Part shown: positions 42,765 through 52,079 of the stretch, piece after piece
How the letters are laid out: each line of letters starts with the position of its first letter
Numbering within the stretch: position 1 is the first letter of the stretch
Source of the DNA: Mycobacterium xenopi
GTDB lineage: Bacteria; Actinomycetota; Actinomycetes; Mycobacteriales; Mycobacteriaceae
Length of the DNA stretch: 64,000 nt
Direction of reading: 5' to 3'
NCBI RefSeq assembly: GCF_009936235.1
Contig: NZ_AP022314.1
Coordinates: 1,426,001-1,490,000 of the forward strand
Made by a program: the position numbers and the translations under genes
The notes under the pieces: model-generated
What the model was told of the DNA's origin: nothing
Seen by the model: the letters and a program-made list of their open reading frames with translations, nothing else
Databases searched by the model: none

Positions 42765-45038
42765 CTAGGCGACTTCTGCGCGCACCTTGGCCGCTGCCGC
42801 GACCATGTTCTGCAGCGACGCCGTGACCTCCTCGACGGTGCGGGTCTTCAGCCCACAGTCCGGATTGACCCAAAGACGCTCAGCGGGAACAGCTCTCAAC
42901 GCCGCACGCAGCGAATTGGCGATCTCCTCGGTGCCGGGCACCCGCGGGGAATGGATATCGTAGACGCCCGGTCCCACGCTGTTGGCAAAGCCGGCAGCAT
43001 TCAGGTCGTCGAGCACCTCCATGTGCGAGCGAGCCGCCTCGATCAGCGTGGCATCGGCGTCCAATTCGCTGATAGCGCCGATGATTTCACCAAACTCCGA
43101 ATAACACAGATGGGTTTGGATATGCGTTGAGTCGGAGACCCCGGAGGTGGCCAACCGGAACGCGCCTACCGCCCATTGCAGGTAGGAATCTTGCTCGGCG
43201 CGGCGCAGCGGTAGCAGCTCTCGCAGCGCCGGTTCGTCGACCTGGATGATCGCGATACCGGCCGATTGCAGATCGACGGTCTCGTCGCGGATCGCCAGCG
43301 CGATCTGGTAGGCGGTGTCGGCCAGCGGCTGGTCGTCGCGCACAAACGACCACGCCAAGATCGTCACCGGCCCGGTCAACATGCCCTTGACCGGCTTGTC
43401 GGTCAGCGACTGCGCGTAGGTGATCCACTCGACCGTCATCGGATGCGGCCTTGACACGTCCCCGTAGAGAATCGGCGGGCGCACACAGCGGGTGCCGTAG
43501 GACTGCACCCAGCCGTTGTCGGTGGCGGCGAAACCGTCTAGCTGCTCGGCGAAGTACTGCACCATGTCGTTGCGTTCGGGTTCGCCGTGGACCAAGACGT
43601 CGAGGCCCAGCCGCTCCTGCAGCGCGATCACGTCGGCGATCTCGGCCTTCATCCGCCGCACGTACTCCGCCTCGTCGATCTCGCCCGAACGGAAAGCGGC
43701 ACGCGCCTTACGGATCGCCGGGGTCTGCGGGAAGGAGCCGATCGTGGTCGTCGGCAGCGGCGGCAGGTGTAGCCGCGCTTTCTGCATTTCGCGGCGCTCG
43801 GCGGCATTGCCACGTTTGGCGCCAGAAGCCAGGATCGAGTCGATGCGGGCCCGGATCTGCTCGTTGCGCAGCCGCGGATCCGAACGGCGCGACGCTACCG
43901 CCGCATTGGAGGCCGCGATCTCGTCGGCCACCGCATCGCGTCCGTCCCGCAAGGCCCGCGCCAGCGTAACCACTTCGTGCACTTTCTCGGCGCCGAAGGC
44001 CAACCAGCTGCGCAGGTTGTCGTCCAACCCGGTTTCAGCGGCCAGCGTGTAGGGCACGTGCAGCGTCGAGCACGACGTCGAGACCGCCAGCGTGCCAACC
44101 GAACCCAGCAGAGTGGCCAGCCTGCTCAGCGCGGCTTCCAGGTCGGTGCGCCACACGTTGCGGCCGTCGACGATCCCGGCCACCAGGACCTTGCCGGCCA
44201 ACTCCGGCACCGAGGCGACGGCAGTGCCCGCACCGGCGACCAAGTCGACGCCGATCGCCTCGACCGGTGTGCGGGCCAACGCAGCCAGGGCATCGCCTGG
44301 ATCCCCGAAGTAGGTGGCGACATGGATTGCCGGGCGTTTGGCCACCGAACCCAGCGCGCTATACACCCGCTCGGCCAGCGCCGGCGCGTCGGCGCTGATG
44401 TCGGTCACCAGGACGGGCTCGTCGAACTGTACCCAGGCCGCGCCGACGTCGGCCAGTTGCGACAGCAGCTCGGAATACACCGGGACCAGCTCGTCGATGC
44501 GCCCGATCGGTGCGCCCCCGCCGTCCACCGCTTTGCTCAGCAGCAGGAAGGTGATCGGACCGACGATCACCGGACGCGCCGGAATACCTTGCTGCAAAGC
44601 TTCTTTCAGCTCGGCAACCACCTTGGCCGGGTTCAGCCTGAACCGGGTGCCGGGCGAAATCTCGGGAACAAGGTAGTGGTAGTTGGTGTCGAACCACTTC
44701 GTCATCTCCAGCGGCGCGATGTCCTCGGTCCCGCGCGCGGCGGCGAAGTAACGGTCCAGGTCGTCGTGCACCGTCTGCACCCGTGCGGGCAGCGCACCGA
44801 CCATGACCGCGGTGTCGAGCATCTGGTCGTAGTAGGAGAAGGTGTTGACCGGCACCGAATCCAGGCCCGCCGCCGCCAATTGCGACCAGGTGTCGCGGCG
44901 CAGCGTCGCCGCGACGGACTCCAGCTCGGCTCGGCTGGTCCGTCCGGCCCAATATCCTTCGGTGGCGCGTTTGAGTTCGCGGCGCGGGCCGATGCGGGGT
45001 GCGCCGGTGATGGTGGCGGTAAACGGTTGAGCGGTCAC
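42765..45038 (-). CDS. metE: Cobalamin-independent methionine synthase
   Basis: A 757-residue enzyme transferring a methyl group from 5-methyltetrahydropteroyltriglutamate to homocysteine. The N-terminal barrel holds P-R-I-G-P-R-R-E-L-K-R and the folate-binding E-M-T-K-W-F-D-T-N-Y-H-Y. The C-terminal barrel holds T-T-T-I-G-S-F-P-Q-T, the H-G-E-P-E-R-N-D-M zinc site, I-Q-V-D-E-P-A-L-R-E and V-N-P-D-C-G-L-K-T-R, with the last zinc Cys. The GTG at 45038 has AAGGAC upstream. An in-frame extension to 45116 is rejected. A cobalamin riboswitch precedes it. Confidence 0.96.
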   Translation of the reverse strand: MTAQPFTATITGAPRIGPRRELKRATEGYWAGRTSRAELESVAATLRRDTWSQLAAAGLDSVPVNTFSYYDQMLDTAVMVGALPARVQTVHDDLDRYFAAARGTEDIAPLEMTKWFDTNYHYLVPEISPGTRFRLNPAKVVAELKEALQQGIPARPVIVGPITFLLLSKAVDGGGAPIGRIDELVPVYSELLSQLADVGAAWVQFDEPVLVTDISADAPALAERVYSALGSVAKRPAIHVATYFGDPGDALAALARTPVEAIGVDLVAGAGTAVASVPELAGKVLVAGIVDGRNVWRTDLEAALSRLATLLGSVGTLAVSTSCSTLHVPYTLAAETGLDDNLRSWLAFGAEKVHEVVTLARALRDGRDAVADEIAASNAAVASRRSDPRLRNEQIRARIDSILASGAKRGNAAERREMQKARLHLPPLPTTTIGSFPQTPAIRKARAAFRSGEIDEAEYVRRMKAEIADVIALQERLGLDVLVHGEPERNDMVQYFAEQLDGFAATDNGWVQSYGTRCVRPPILYGDVSRPHPMTVEWITYAQSLTDKPVKGMLTGPVTILAWSFVRDDQPLADTAYQIALAIRDETVDLQSAGIAIIQVDEPALRELLPLRRAEQDSYLQWAVGAFRLATSGVSDSTHIQTHLCYSEFGEIIGAISELDADATLIEAARSHMEVLDDLNAAGFANSVGPGVYDIHSPRVPGTEEIANSLRAALRAVPAERLWVNPDCGLKTRTVEEVTASLQNMVAAAAKVRAEVA

Positions 45039-45155
45039 TGTTCGTCCTTCACTCGCGACGGGGTGGTCACCGCCCGCGGACGCGCAGCCGATCAGGTCGC
45101 GGCGCATGCACTGCAACCGTTACGGCCAGGCGCCCATTCCACGAGGCGATGAGCC

Positions 45156-45395
45156 GCCGGACGCGGCGCATCCGGCACAACCGGCAGGTTTTCGGACTCG
45201 CAGGCGCGCACCGGCGGTGCTCCTAATGGCCGTCGCTTCCCAGTCGGGCGACCAGTGCTGATGACGGCGGTCGTTCCTGCATACCGCTGCGGGACAGTCC
45301 CGGATTCTCACCGGGTTCCCTCTCGCGAGGCAGAATCAAGCTGCCTCGCTCGATGCCGACATTGCCGGCAAACCAGCTGCGTAATCGAGGGTACT
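45156..45395 (-). promoter_or_regulatory. Cobalamin riboswitch controlling metE
   Basis: On the minus strand, the core at 45284-45319 reads GGAACCCGGTGAGAATCC followed by GGGACTGTCCCGCAGCGG, the canonical receptor core. The B12 box region at about 45181-45205 reads GCCTGCGAGTCCGAAAACC then TGCCGG. Nearer metE, GCCGGATGC and GCGTCCGGC (45156-45176) can pair and may form the expression platform. Cobalamin binding is known to shut off metE in mycobacteria, so that B12-dependent MetH is used. About 490 bp between metE and the thiolase gene contain this element and the divergent thiolase promoter. Confidence 0.92.
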
Positions 45396-45527
45396 AGCCG
45401 GTCGCCAGCGCTTCGGCACCGGGGACGTCGCCGTCGCGGGGCAGGCGCCGCCGCCGTACCCCCGCGGTGAACCGCCCAACGGGTTGGTCAACAATCGAGG
45501 CACAACCTCATGTGAAGGAGATAGGTC

Positions 45528-46676
45528 ATGGCTGAAGCCGTCATCGTCGAGGCAGTGCGCTCACCGATCGGCAAGCGCAACGGTGGGCTATCCGGCGTGC
45601 ATCCCGCCGAGCTGTCCGCGCAGGTGCTCAACGGGCTGGTCGAGCGGGCGGGGATCGATCCCGAGATCGTCGACGACGTGATCTGGGGGTGCGTGATGCA
45701 GGCCGGGGAGCAGGCGCTCGACATCGCCCGCACTGCGTTGCTGACGGCGGGCTGGCCGGAAACCGTGCCCGGTGTCACCGTCGACCGCCAGTGTGGATCC
45801 AGCCAGCAGTCGATCCACTTCGCGGCCGCGGGCGTGGTCGCCGGTCACTACGACGTCGTCGTGGCCGGCGGTGTGGAGTCGATGTCGAGGGTGCCGATGG
45901 GCTCGTCATTGGCCAACGGCGGCAGGCCGTTCCCCGACGCTTTCCTGAGCCGCTACAACGGCGCGATCCCCAACCAGGGCATCGGCGCCGAGATGATCGC
46001 CGAGCAGTGGGGATTCGACCGCACCATGCTCGACGAGTTCTCCCTCGGCTCTCACGAGAAAGCTGCTGCCGCACAGGATTCCGGTGCGTTTGATGACCAG
46101 ATCGTCGCGATCAAGGACCCGGACGGCAACGTGGTGCTCAAGGACGAGGGCATCCGCCGAGGAACGACGATCGAAAAGATGGCCGAGCTCAAGCCGGCCT
46201 TCAAAGAAGACGGTGTGATCCACGCCGGCAACTCCAGCCAGATCTCCGATGGGGCCGCGGCGGTGTTGTTCATGTCGGCGGAGAAGGCGAAGGCGTTGGG
46301 GCTCAAGCCGATCGCCAAAGTACACACTGCGACGCTGGCCGGCGCCAACCCGGTGATCATGCTCACCGCGCCGATCCCGGCCACCCAGAAGGCCCTGAAG
46401 AAATCCGGCCTGAGCCTGGACGACATCGGGACCTACGAGGTCAACGAGGCGTTCGCGCCCGTGCCGCTGGCCTGGCTGCGCGACATCGGCGCCGACGAGA
46501 AGAAACTCAACCCCAACGGCGGCGCTATCGCGCTGGGCCATCCGCTCGGTGGCTCGGGGGCACGTATCATGACCACGCTGCTCTACCACATGCGAGACAA
46601 GGGAATTCGCTACGGCCTGCAAACGATGTGCGAGGGCGGCGGACAGGCCAACGCCACCATCGTGGAGTTGCTGTGA
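45528..46676 (+). CDS. Acetyl-CoA acetyltransferase / thiolase
   Basis: A 382-residue thiolase with the nucleophile Cys89 in D-R-Q-C-G-S-S, N-E-A-F-A, His338 in G-G-A-I-A-L-G-H-P-L-G-G-S-G-A-R and the second catalytic Cys368 in M-C-E-G-G-G-Q-A. It cleaves 3-ketoacyl-CoA or condenses two acyl-CoAs. GGAG lies 7 nt before ATG. M. tuberculosis keeps only a fragment here (Rv1135A), so this may be the full ancestral gene. The following hydratase gene overlaps its stop (GTGA). Confidence 0.92.
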   Translation: MAEAVIVEAVRSPIGKRNGGLSGVHPAELSAQVLNGLVERAGIDPEIVDDVIWGCVMQAGEQALDIARTALLTAGWPETVPGVTVDRQCGSSQQSIHFAAAGVVAGHYDVVVAGGVESMSRVPMGSSLANGGRPFPDAFLSRYNGAIPNQGIGAEMIAEQWGFDRTMLDEFSLGSHEKAAAAQDSGAFDDQIVAIKDPDGNVVLKDEGIRRGTTIEKMAELKPAFKEDGVIHAGNSSQISDGAAAVLFMSAEKAKALGLKPIAKVHTATLAGANPVIMLTAPIPATQKALKKSGLSLDDIGTYEVNEAFAPVPLAWLRDIGADEKKLNPNGGAIALGHPLGGSGARIMTTLLYHMRDKGIRYGLQTMCEGGGQANATIVELL

Positions 46677-47458
46677 GCGTCGCCGCGCTCGTCGAGCGAC
46701 ACGGCAACGTCATGGTCATCACGATCAACCGTCCCGAGGCCCGCAACGCCGTCAACGCCGCGGTCGGCACCGCCGTCGGCGACGCCCTCGAACAGGCACA
46801 ACACGATCCTGAGATCAGGGCGGTGGTGATCACCGGCGCCGGCGACAAATCATTTTGTGCCGGAGCCGATCTCAAGGCGATCTCGCGGCGGGAAAACCTC
46901 TATCACCCTGATCATCCGGAGTGGGCATTCGCCGGTTACGTGCGTCACTTCATCGACAAGCCGACGATCGCCGCGGTCAACGGCACCGCGTTGGGCGGCG
47001 GCACTGAGTTGGCGCTGGCCAGCGATCTCGTCGTCGCGGAGGAACGGGCGAAGTTCGGTCTGCCGGAGGTCAAGGTCGGACTGATCGCCGGCGCCGGTGG
47101 CGTGTTCCGCATCGTGCACCAGCTGCCCCGCAAGGTCGCACTGGAGATGCTGCTGACCGGTGAGCCGATCAGCGCCGCCGAGGCGCTCAAGTGGGGTCTG
47201 ATCAACCAGGTCGTTCCCGACGGCACAGTGCTAGAAGCCGCCTTGGCGCTGGCCGAGCGGGTCACCGTCAACGCGCCGCTGTCGGTGCAGGCCAGCAAGC
47301 GGATCGCCTACGGGGCCGATGACGGCGTCATCCCCGACGAGGAGCCGTGCTGGGCCCGCACTCAGCGCGAGTTCCGTGCACTATTGAAGTCCGAGGACGC
47401 CAAGGAAGGGCCTCTGGCGTTTGCCGAGAAACGCCAACCGGTCTGGAAGGCGCGCTGA
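46673..47458 (+). CDS. Enoyl-CoA hydratase/isomerase (crotonase family)
   Basis: A 261-residue crotonase. C-A-G-A-D-L-K-A-I supplies the first oxyanion-hole amide, G-G-G-T-E-L-A-L-A-S-D the second, and P-E-V-K-V-G-L-I-A-G-A-G-G the region with the catalytic Glu. It adds water to 2-enoyl-CoA in beta-oxidation; some family members perform other reactions. The GTG start at 46673 is within the thiolase stop, so both are made together for fatty acid or sterol side-chain oxidation. Confidence 0.92.
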   Translation: MSVAALVERHGNVMVITINRPEARNAVNAAVGTAVGDALEQAQHDPEIRAVVITGAGDKSFCAGADLKAISRRENLYHPDHPEWAFAGYVRHFIDKPTIAAVNGTALGGGTELALASDLVVAEERAKFGLPEVKVGLIAGAGGVFRIVHQLPRKVALEMLLTGEPISAAEALKWGLINQVVPDGTVLEAALALAERVTVNAPLSVQASKRIAYGADDGVIPDEEPCWARTQREFRALLKSEDAKEGPLAFAEKRQPVWKAR

Positions 47459-47469
47459 CGCAGTTCATT

Positions 47470-48483
47470 TCACTGCGCGAGGGCATTCACTACCCGACCG
47501 AAAACGCCGGGTAGCAGCGCGCACGCAGGCACGATGGCGCGCCGGGCCGGGCGGGGCGCACTGGCCAGCACCAGCCCGCGGGTCAGCAGCCGGTAGTTGC
47601 GGGTAATCCGCCGCCATGCCCTCTCATACGACCACGGGTCGTCATTGACGATGGCGGTCACGGCGGCCGCCGCTTGCCTGACGGCCAGGCTGATGCCCTC
47701 CCCGGTCAATGCGTCCTCGTATCCGGCTGCATCTCCCACCAACAACACTCGTCCGGCGACGCGGCGGGACACCACTTGACGCAGGGGCCCGCAGCCGCGG
47801 GCTGGCCCAGGCTGCGCGCCGCGCAAAAGGCTTGCCAGCCAAGGGAACCACGCCAGGTCGGGTCGATGCCGGGACAGGACTGCCACACCGACCAGGTCCG
47901 GTTCGACCGGTGTCACATACGCTTCACCCCAGGGTGACCAATGCACCTCGACGAGCTCCGACCAGACCGGCACGCGAAAGTGCCAGCGTACGCCGTAGCG
48001 CCGTGGCGTTCCGGCCACTGCGGTGATTCCCGCGGCCCGTCGGATCGGCGAATGCAGTCCGTCGGCTCCTACTAGCCATTTAGCGCGGACACCACCAGCG
48101 GCGACCCCGCATGCATCTTGCTCGACGGCGGTGACACGTGTCCGGATCCATTCGGCGTCTTGTTCTTTGGCGCGCGCCGCCAACGCGGCATGTAAGGTGG
48201 TGCGCCGCACGCCGCGGCCTGATCCGCTGCGGAACAACGCCTCTGCACGGCGCTGCTCGGTGACGTAGGCGATCCCGCGGAACGGCAGGCCAGCCGGGTC
48301 GACGCCCAGCGCCGTCAGCGCGGCCAGGCCGCCGGGCATCAGGCCCTCGCCGCATGCTTTGTCGATCGGGCTTTCTCGCGGCTCTGCGACGATAACCGAA
48401 AGCCCTTGGGCGCGCGCGTGTAACGCTGTGGCGAGGCCGGCCGGGCCGCCGCCGACCACCAGCAGATCAGCGTCATACGTCAT
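47470..48483 (-). CDS. FAD-dependent oxidoreductase, geranylgeranyl reductase/hydroxylase-like (Rv1138c-like)
   Basis: A 337-residue flavoprotein. D-L-L-V-V-G-G-G-P-A-G-L-A at the N-terminus is the FAD Rossmann motif. W-L-V-G-A-D-G-L-H-S-P-I-R and L-L-V-G-D-A-A-G-Y-E-D-A-L-T-G-E-G-I are the D-G and G-D motifs of the group A flavoprotein monooxygenase/reductase fold. Its ATG overlaps the methyltransferase stop by 4 bp, in an operon headed by a type III PKS. It is therefore likely to tailor a polyketide. ATG at 48483 is chosen over the longer frame. Confidence 0.85.
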   Translation of the reverse strand: MTYDADLLVVGGGPAGLATALHARAQGLSVIVAEPRESPIDKACGEGLMPGGLAALTALGVDPAGLPFRGIAYVTEQRRAEALFRSGSGRGVRRTTLHAALAARAKEQDAEWIRTRVTAVEQDACGVAAGGVRAKWLVGADGLHSPIRRAAGITAVAGTPRRYGVRWHFRVPVWSELVEVHWSPWGEAYVTPVEPDLVGVAVLSRHRPDLAWFPWLASLLRGAQPGPARGCGPLRQVVSRRVAGRVLLVGDAAGYEDALTGEGISLAVRQAAAAVTAIVNDDPWSYERAWRRITRNYRLLTRGLVLASAPRPARRAIVPACALLPGVFGRVVNALAQ

Positions 48484-48980
48484 GTGTAGCCCAGCGCCGC
48501 GTTCTCGACCCGGATACGTACCCTGAGCAACACGGCGTTGGCCAGTGTGAATGCGGACGCGGTCAACCACGCGGTGTGCACCAGCGGCAACGCCAGACCT
48601 TCAGCCACCACGGCCACGTAGTTGGGGTGGCGAAGCCAGCGATACGGACCGCGTCGGACCAGTGGGGCTTGCGGCACAACGATCACCAGGGTGTTCCAGC
48701 GCCGGCCCAGCGTTGTGACGCACCACCAGCGAAGGGCCTGGCTCAGCCCGACCACGCCGAGCGCCGGCCAGCCTAGCCACCCGATAAAGGGGCGATGCAG
48801 CAACCAAACCTCGACGACGCAGCCGAGCAGCAGCGCACTGTGCAGGGTGACCATCGCCGGATAGTGGTTGTGGCCGAACTCTTTTCCACCGTGAGCAAAA
48901 GCCCACCGCGCGTTGCGCTTGGATACGGTCAGCTCCACCAGGCGTTCGATGCCGACCAACAGGATCAGCAGGTAGTACAC
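48480..48980 (-). CDS. Isoprenylcysteine carboxyl methyltransferase-family membrane methyltransferase (Rv1139c-like)
   Basis: A 166-residue protein with four or five membrane helices. The ICMT-type SAM site is visible in G-P-Y-R-W-L-R-H-P-N-Y-V-A-V near residue 115, with R-V-R-I-R-V-E-N in the tail. Similar enzymes (SrsB in Streptomyces, BpsB in Bacillus) O-methylate resorcinols or pyrones made by type III PKSs. It lies 9 bp after the PKS stop and overlaps the flavoprotein gene. GTG start. Confidence 0.85.
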   Translation of the reverse strand: MYYLLILLVGIERLVELTVSKRNARWAFAHGGKEFGHNHYPAMVTLHSALLLGCVVEVWLLHRPFIGWLGWPALGVVGLSQALRWWCVTTLGRRWNTLVIVVPQAPLVRRGPYRWLRHPNYVAVVAEGLALPLVHTAWLTASAFTLANAVLLRVRIRVENAALGYT

Positions 48981-48989
48981 GGCCCAGGC

Positions 48990-50030
48990 CTACCAGCCGA
49001 GCAGGACGAGTTCCGAGCAGAACGCTGGCCCCATCGCGATCATCAGCCCGATAGAACCTGGCGGTGGCGGATCGGCCATGGTTGCGCGAAGCACGTCCAG
49101 CACCGACACTGACGAGAGATTGCCGTTGTCGCGCAACGACTTGCGGGTATGGTCCAGCGCGTTCGGGGGAAGGTCCAACACGTTTTCGACCGCCTCGATC
49201 ACCCGTGGCCCACCCGGGTGGCACACCCAGGTCGATACGTCCGCGATGGTGAGCCCGTGGTCGGCGAGGAAGTTGCGGACATCTTCGGCGAGGTACTTCT
49301 CGGTGACGGTCGCGACTTCCACCGACAACACGATCTGGAATCCGTCACTGCCGATGCGCCAGCCCATGACGTCTTCGGTCTCCGGATAGATCCGGCTGCG
49401 CGTGGCTAAGACTCGGGGCCCGACCTGCTTTCGTTCGGCTCCGGTCGCGACCACCGCCGCAGCGCCGTCGCCGAACAGGCTGGACGCGACCAAGTTCGCT
49501 ACCGAACGGTCCTGGCGCTGAATGGTCAGCGTGCACAGTTCGATGGCTAGCAGTGCGGCGACATGATCGGGGAACGCCCGCAGGTAGTCGTTCATGCGCG
49601 CGATTCCGGTGGCACCGGCGACACAACCCAGACCGAACAGCGGCACCCGTTTGACGTCGGGTCGCAAGCCGATTCGCGTGGCCAGCCGCGCCTCTAACGT
49701 CGGCACCGCGAGTCCGGTAACCGTGGTCGAAAAGATGATGTCGATGTCGACCGGTTTGACCTTGGCGGCATCGAAGGCCGACAGCAACGTGCGCTCACCG
49801 AGCTCGAGCGCGATCTCGATGAACGCGTCATTCGCCTCGGTAAATCCGCTCAGCTGGGCGTACCGCGACAGTGGCAATGCGTGGTGGCGGGCCTGAACCC
49901 CGCTGCTGGTGGTGAATCGGTAAAACTCCGGGCCGGCGAAACCCGCTAGTGTCGCGACGATCTCGTCTTGGCTGTGCCGGTGTGGCGGGAAGTCGACGGT
50001 AACCGCTGCGAGCGAAGGACTTGCCGGCAT
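48990..50030 (-). CDS. Type III polyketide synthase
   Basis: A 346-residue chalcone synthase-fold enzyme with the triad Cys136 (F-G-L-G-C-V-A-G-A), His271 (C-H-P-G-G-P-R-V) and Asn304 (D-N-G-N-L-S-S). It condenses an acyl-CoA starter with malonyl-CoA units to resorcinols or pyrones. The final G-P-A-F-C-S-E-L-V-L-L motif is typical. ATG at 50030 is chosen. It heads an operon with an ICMT-type methyltransferase and a flavoprotein, the same set as srsABC. Confidence 0.93.
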   Translation of the reverse strand: MPASPSLAAVTVDFPPHRHSQDEIVATLAGFAGPEFYRFTTSSGVQARHHALPLSRYAQLSGFTEANDAFIEIALELGERTLLSAFDAAKVKPVDIDIIFSTTVTGLAVPTLEARLATRIGLRPDVKRVPLFGLGCVAGATGIARMNDYLRAFPDHVAALLAIELCTLTIQRQDRSVANLVASSLFGDGAAAVVATGAERKQVGPRVLATRSRIYPETEDVMGWRIGSDGFQIVLSVEVATVTEKYLAEDVRNFLADHGLTIADVSTWVCHPGGPRVIEAVENVLDLPPNALDHTRKSLRDNGNLSSVSVLDVLRATMADPPPPGSIGLMIAMGPAFCSELVLLGW

Positions 50031-50220
50031 GTTGGCTCTCGGTGATTGCCGGCGAGGAGTCACCGAACCCATCCCGTCATGGTATCGAGGTAGGAGGTGT
50101 CCATATAGGAGTGACGGGCGCGCGTCGCGGCCAGTTCAATCCGAGGGCGTTTTGTCCACCGCCGGCCGGGCCGAACGGAATCCGCCACCGCCACCGGCCG
50201 TCGTCGCTAGGTTGGACGGT

Positions 50221-51360
50221 GTGCGGATTCTGGTGACCGGTGCCACTGGCTACATCGGGTCACGTCTTGTTACTGCGCTCCTTGCTGAAGGCCACGAAGT
50301 GGTCGCCGCCACCCGAAATCCGGCTCGTCTTCGTCGGCTGGGGTGGGTTGACGACGTCGCGCCGGTGGTGCTTGACGCATCCGATCCCGCATCGGCTCGT
50401 CACGCGTTCGCCGAGTGCGGGCCCGTCGACGTCGTGTATTACCTGGTGCACGCGATCGGCGAACCCGGATTCCGGGAGGTTGACCAAGCCGCGGCCGCCA
50501 ACGTCGCGACCGCGGCCAGGGAAGCGGGTGTGCGTCGCATCGTCTATCTGGGCGGCTTCGTACCCGACGGCGACGATCTCTCCGAGCATCTGGCCAGCCG
50601 CGCCGAGGTGGCCGATGCGCTGACCGTGGAGGGGGGCCCCGAATTGGTATGGCTGGGAGCCGCGATGATCCTCGGTGCCGGGTCGACGTCGTTCGAGATG
50701 CTGCGCTACGTCGGCGACCGGTTCCCGATAATGCCGATGCCGGCCTGGATGGATAACCCGATTGACCCGATTTCGATCCGCGACGTGCTCTACTACCTGG
50801 TCGCTGCGGCCGGTTCTGAACAAGTAGCGGCCGGCGCCTATGACATCTGCGGTCCCGACACCACGTCCTACCGTGAATTGCTCAAGACGTATGCACGCAT
50901 CGCCGGAAAATGGCACACGGGCCTGCCGGTCTGGGGTGTCGACACCGCGGTGGCGTCGCGATTGACCGCGGTGGCGCTGCCGGTTCCCGACGGGCTAGCC
51001 GCGGATCTGGTGGAGTCGCTGGCCCACCCGATGCTTGCCGCCGGTACCGGGCTGCGCGATCGGGTTCCCGACCCGCCCGGCGGCTTGCTGGCCGTCGACG
51101 CCGCGATCGGGCTGGCGTTGTCCAGTCCGCCGCCGCGGCCTGTCAACGCATTGGTTGATCCGCACCACCTCGCCGACAGCGACCCGGTGTGGGCTGGTGG
51201 CGACGCTCTGCGCCTCCGGCAGGTGGCGCGCGCGGTGACACCGCGCATTGCGCATCCGACGCTGGGGTTGGTGAACACCGTCCCGGGGCCGCTGGCGGGT
51301 GCGCTGCGAACCGGCCTCGACCTATTGATCACTCTCACGCCGAAGGTGCGCTCCGCATGA
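50221..51360 (+). CDS. NAD(P)-binding extended SDR/NmrA-like protein
   Basis: A 379-residue protein. Its V-T-G-A-T-G-Y-I-G-S-R-L at the N-terminus is the nucleotide motif, V-V-Y-Y-L-V-H-A-I-G and I-V-Y-L-G-G-F resemble NmrA/UbiE-associated epimerase-like proteins, and there is no evident Y-x-x-x-K pair. The C-terminal 130 residues are an extra region of unknown role. GTG at 50221 matches the motif position; earlier in-frame codons are low-complexity. It overlaps the CPBP gene by 4 bp (ATGA). Confidence 0.8.
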   Translation: MRILVTGATGYIGSRLVTALLAEGHEVVAATRNPARLRRLGWVDDVAPVVLDASDPASARHAFAECGPVDVVYYLVHAIGEPGFREVDQAAAANVATAAREAGVRRIVYLGGFVPDGDDLSEHLASRAEVADALTVEGGPELVWLGAAMILGAGSTSFEMLRYVGDRFPIMPMPAWMDNPIDPISIRDVLYYLVAAAGSEQVAAGAYDICGPDTTSYRELLKTYARIAGKWHTGLPVWGVDTAVASRLTAVALPVPDGLAADLVESLAHPMLAAGTGLRDRVPDPPGGLLAVDAAIGLALSSPPPRPVNALVDPHHLADSDPVWAGGDALRLRQVARAVTPRIAHPTLGLVNTVPGPLAGALRTGLDLLITLTPKVRSA

Positions 51361-52079
51361 CCGACCTGAACACCCGACCCGCCAGCAGCGCGCTGGACGA
51401 AATCCGTCGCGCCATCACCAATGTCGCTGTGCCACACCATGAACCGCCTTCGGTGGTGCGCCGTCGGCGCGTCGTGGTCGCGGTGGTTTTGGTGCTCGGC
51501 GCGGTGATGCTCGGCCTGTCGATGAGTCGCCATCCGGGCGAGGCAAGCTTTTACTGGCTGACCGCGGCATTGGCGGCGCTGTGGGTGATCGGGGCCTTCG
51601 CCTCCGGCCCGCTGCATCTGGGTGGCATTTGCTGGCGGGGCCGCAATCAGCGCCCGGTGATCAGCGGCGCGACCGTTGGCCTGTTGCTGGGGGGCGTGTT
51701 CGTAGCGGGCGGGGTAATCGCTCGCGAAATTCCGGCAGTGTCGGAGTTGATCACTCGAGTGCTGCAATTCGCCGACCAGGGTTCCTGGCGGTTGACCCTG
51801 TCCATCGCGTTGCTAGGGGCGATCGCCGAGGAGCTGTTTTACCGCGGCGCGCTCTACACCGCGCTGGGCCGCCGCCATCCGACCCTTGTTTCGACCTTCT
51901 TGTACGTCGCCGTCACCCTGGCCAGCCAGAATCTGATGCTCGGCTTCGCCGCGGTCGTGTTGGGCACGGTGTGCGCCTGGGAGCGCCGCGCGACGGGCGG
52001 GGTGCTGGCGCCGATACTGACCCACTTCGTGTGGAGTCTGGTCGTGCTGCTGGCACTGCCGCCGCTGTTCGGGTTTTAG
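51357..52079 (+). CDS. CPBP-family intramembrane metalloprotease
   Basis: A 240-residue membrane protein with about six helices. The Abi/CPBP motifs are E-E-L-F-Y-R-G (E-E-x-x-x-R) near residue 160, L-M-L-G-F and T-H-F-V-W-S near 225, which provide the Glu and His metal ligands. It matches Rv1140 by position. These proteases process prenylated or short membrane peptides; bacterial substrates are mostly unknown. Coupled to the preceding NAD-binding gene by ATGA. The stop overlaps the convergent hydratase stop. Confidence 0.88.
   Translation: MTDLNTRPASSALDEIRRAITNVAVPHHEPPSVVRRRRVVVAVVLVLGAVMLGLSMSRHPGEASFYWLTAALAALWVIGAFASGPLHLGGICWRGRNQRPVISGATVGLLLGGVFVAGGVIAREIPAVSELITRVLQFADQGSWRLTLSIALLGAIAEELFYRGALYTALGRRHPTLVSTFLYVAVTLASQNLMLGFAAVVLGTVCAWERRATGGVLAPILTHFVWSLVVLLALPPLFGF

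Noticed and set aside
43977..45152. 391-codon frame antisense to metE and its riboswitch
   Set aside because: Composition artefact of GC-rich coding DNA; covers the riboswitch and contains no motif.
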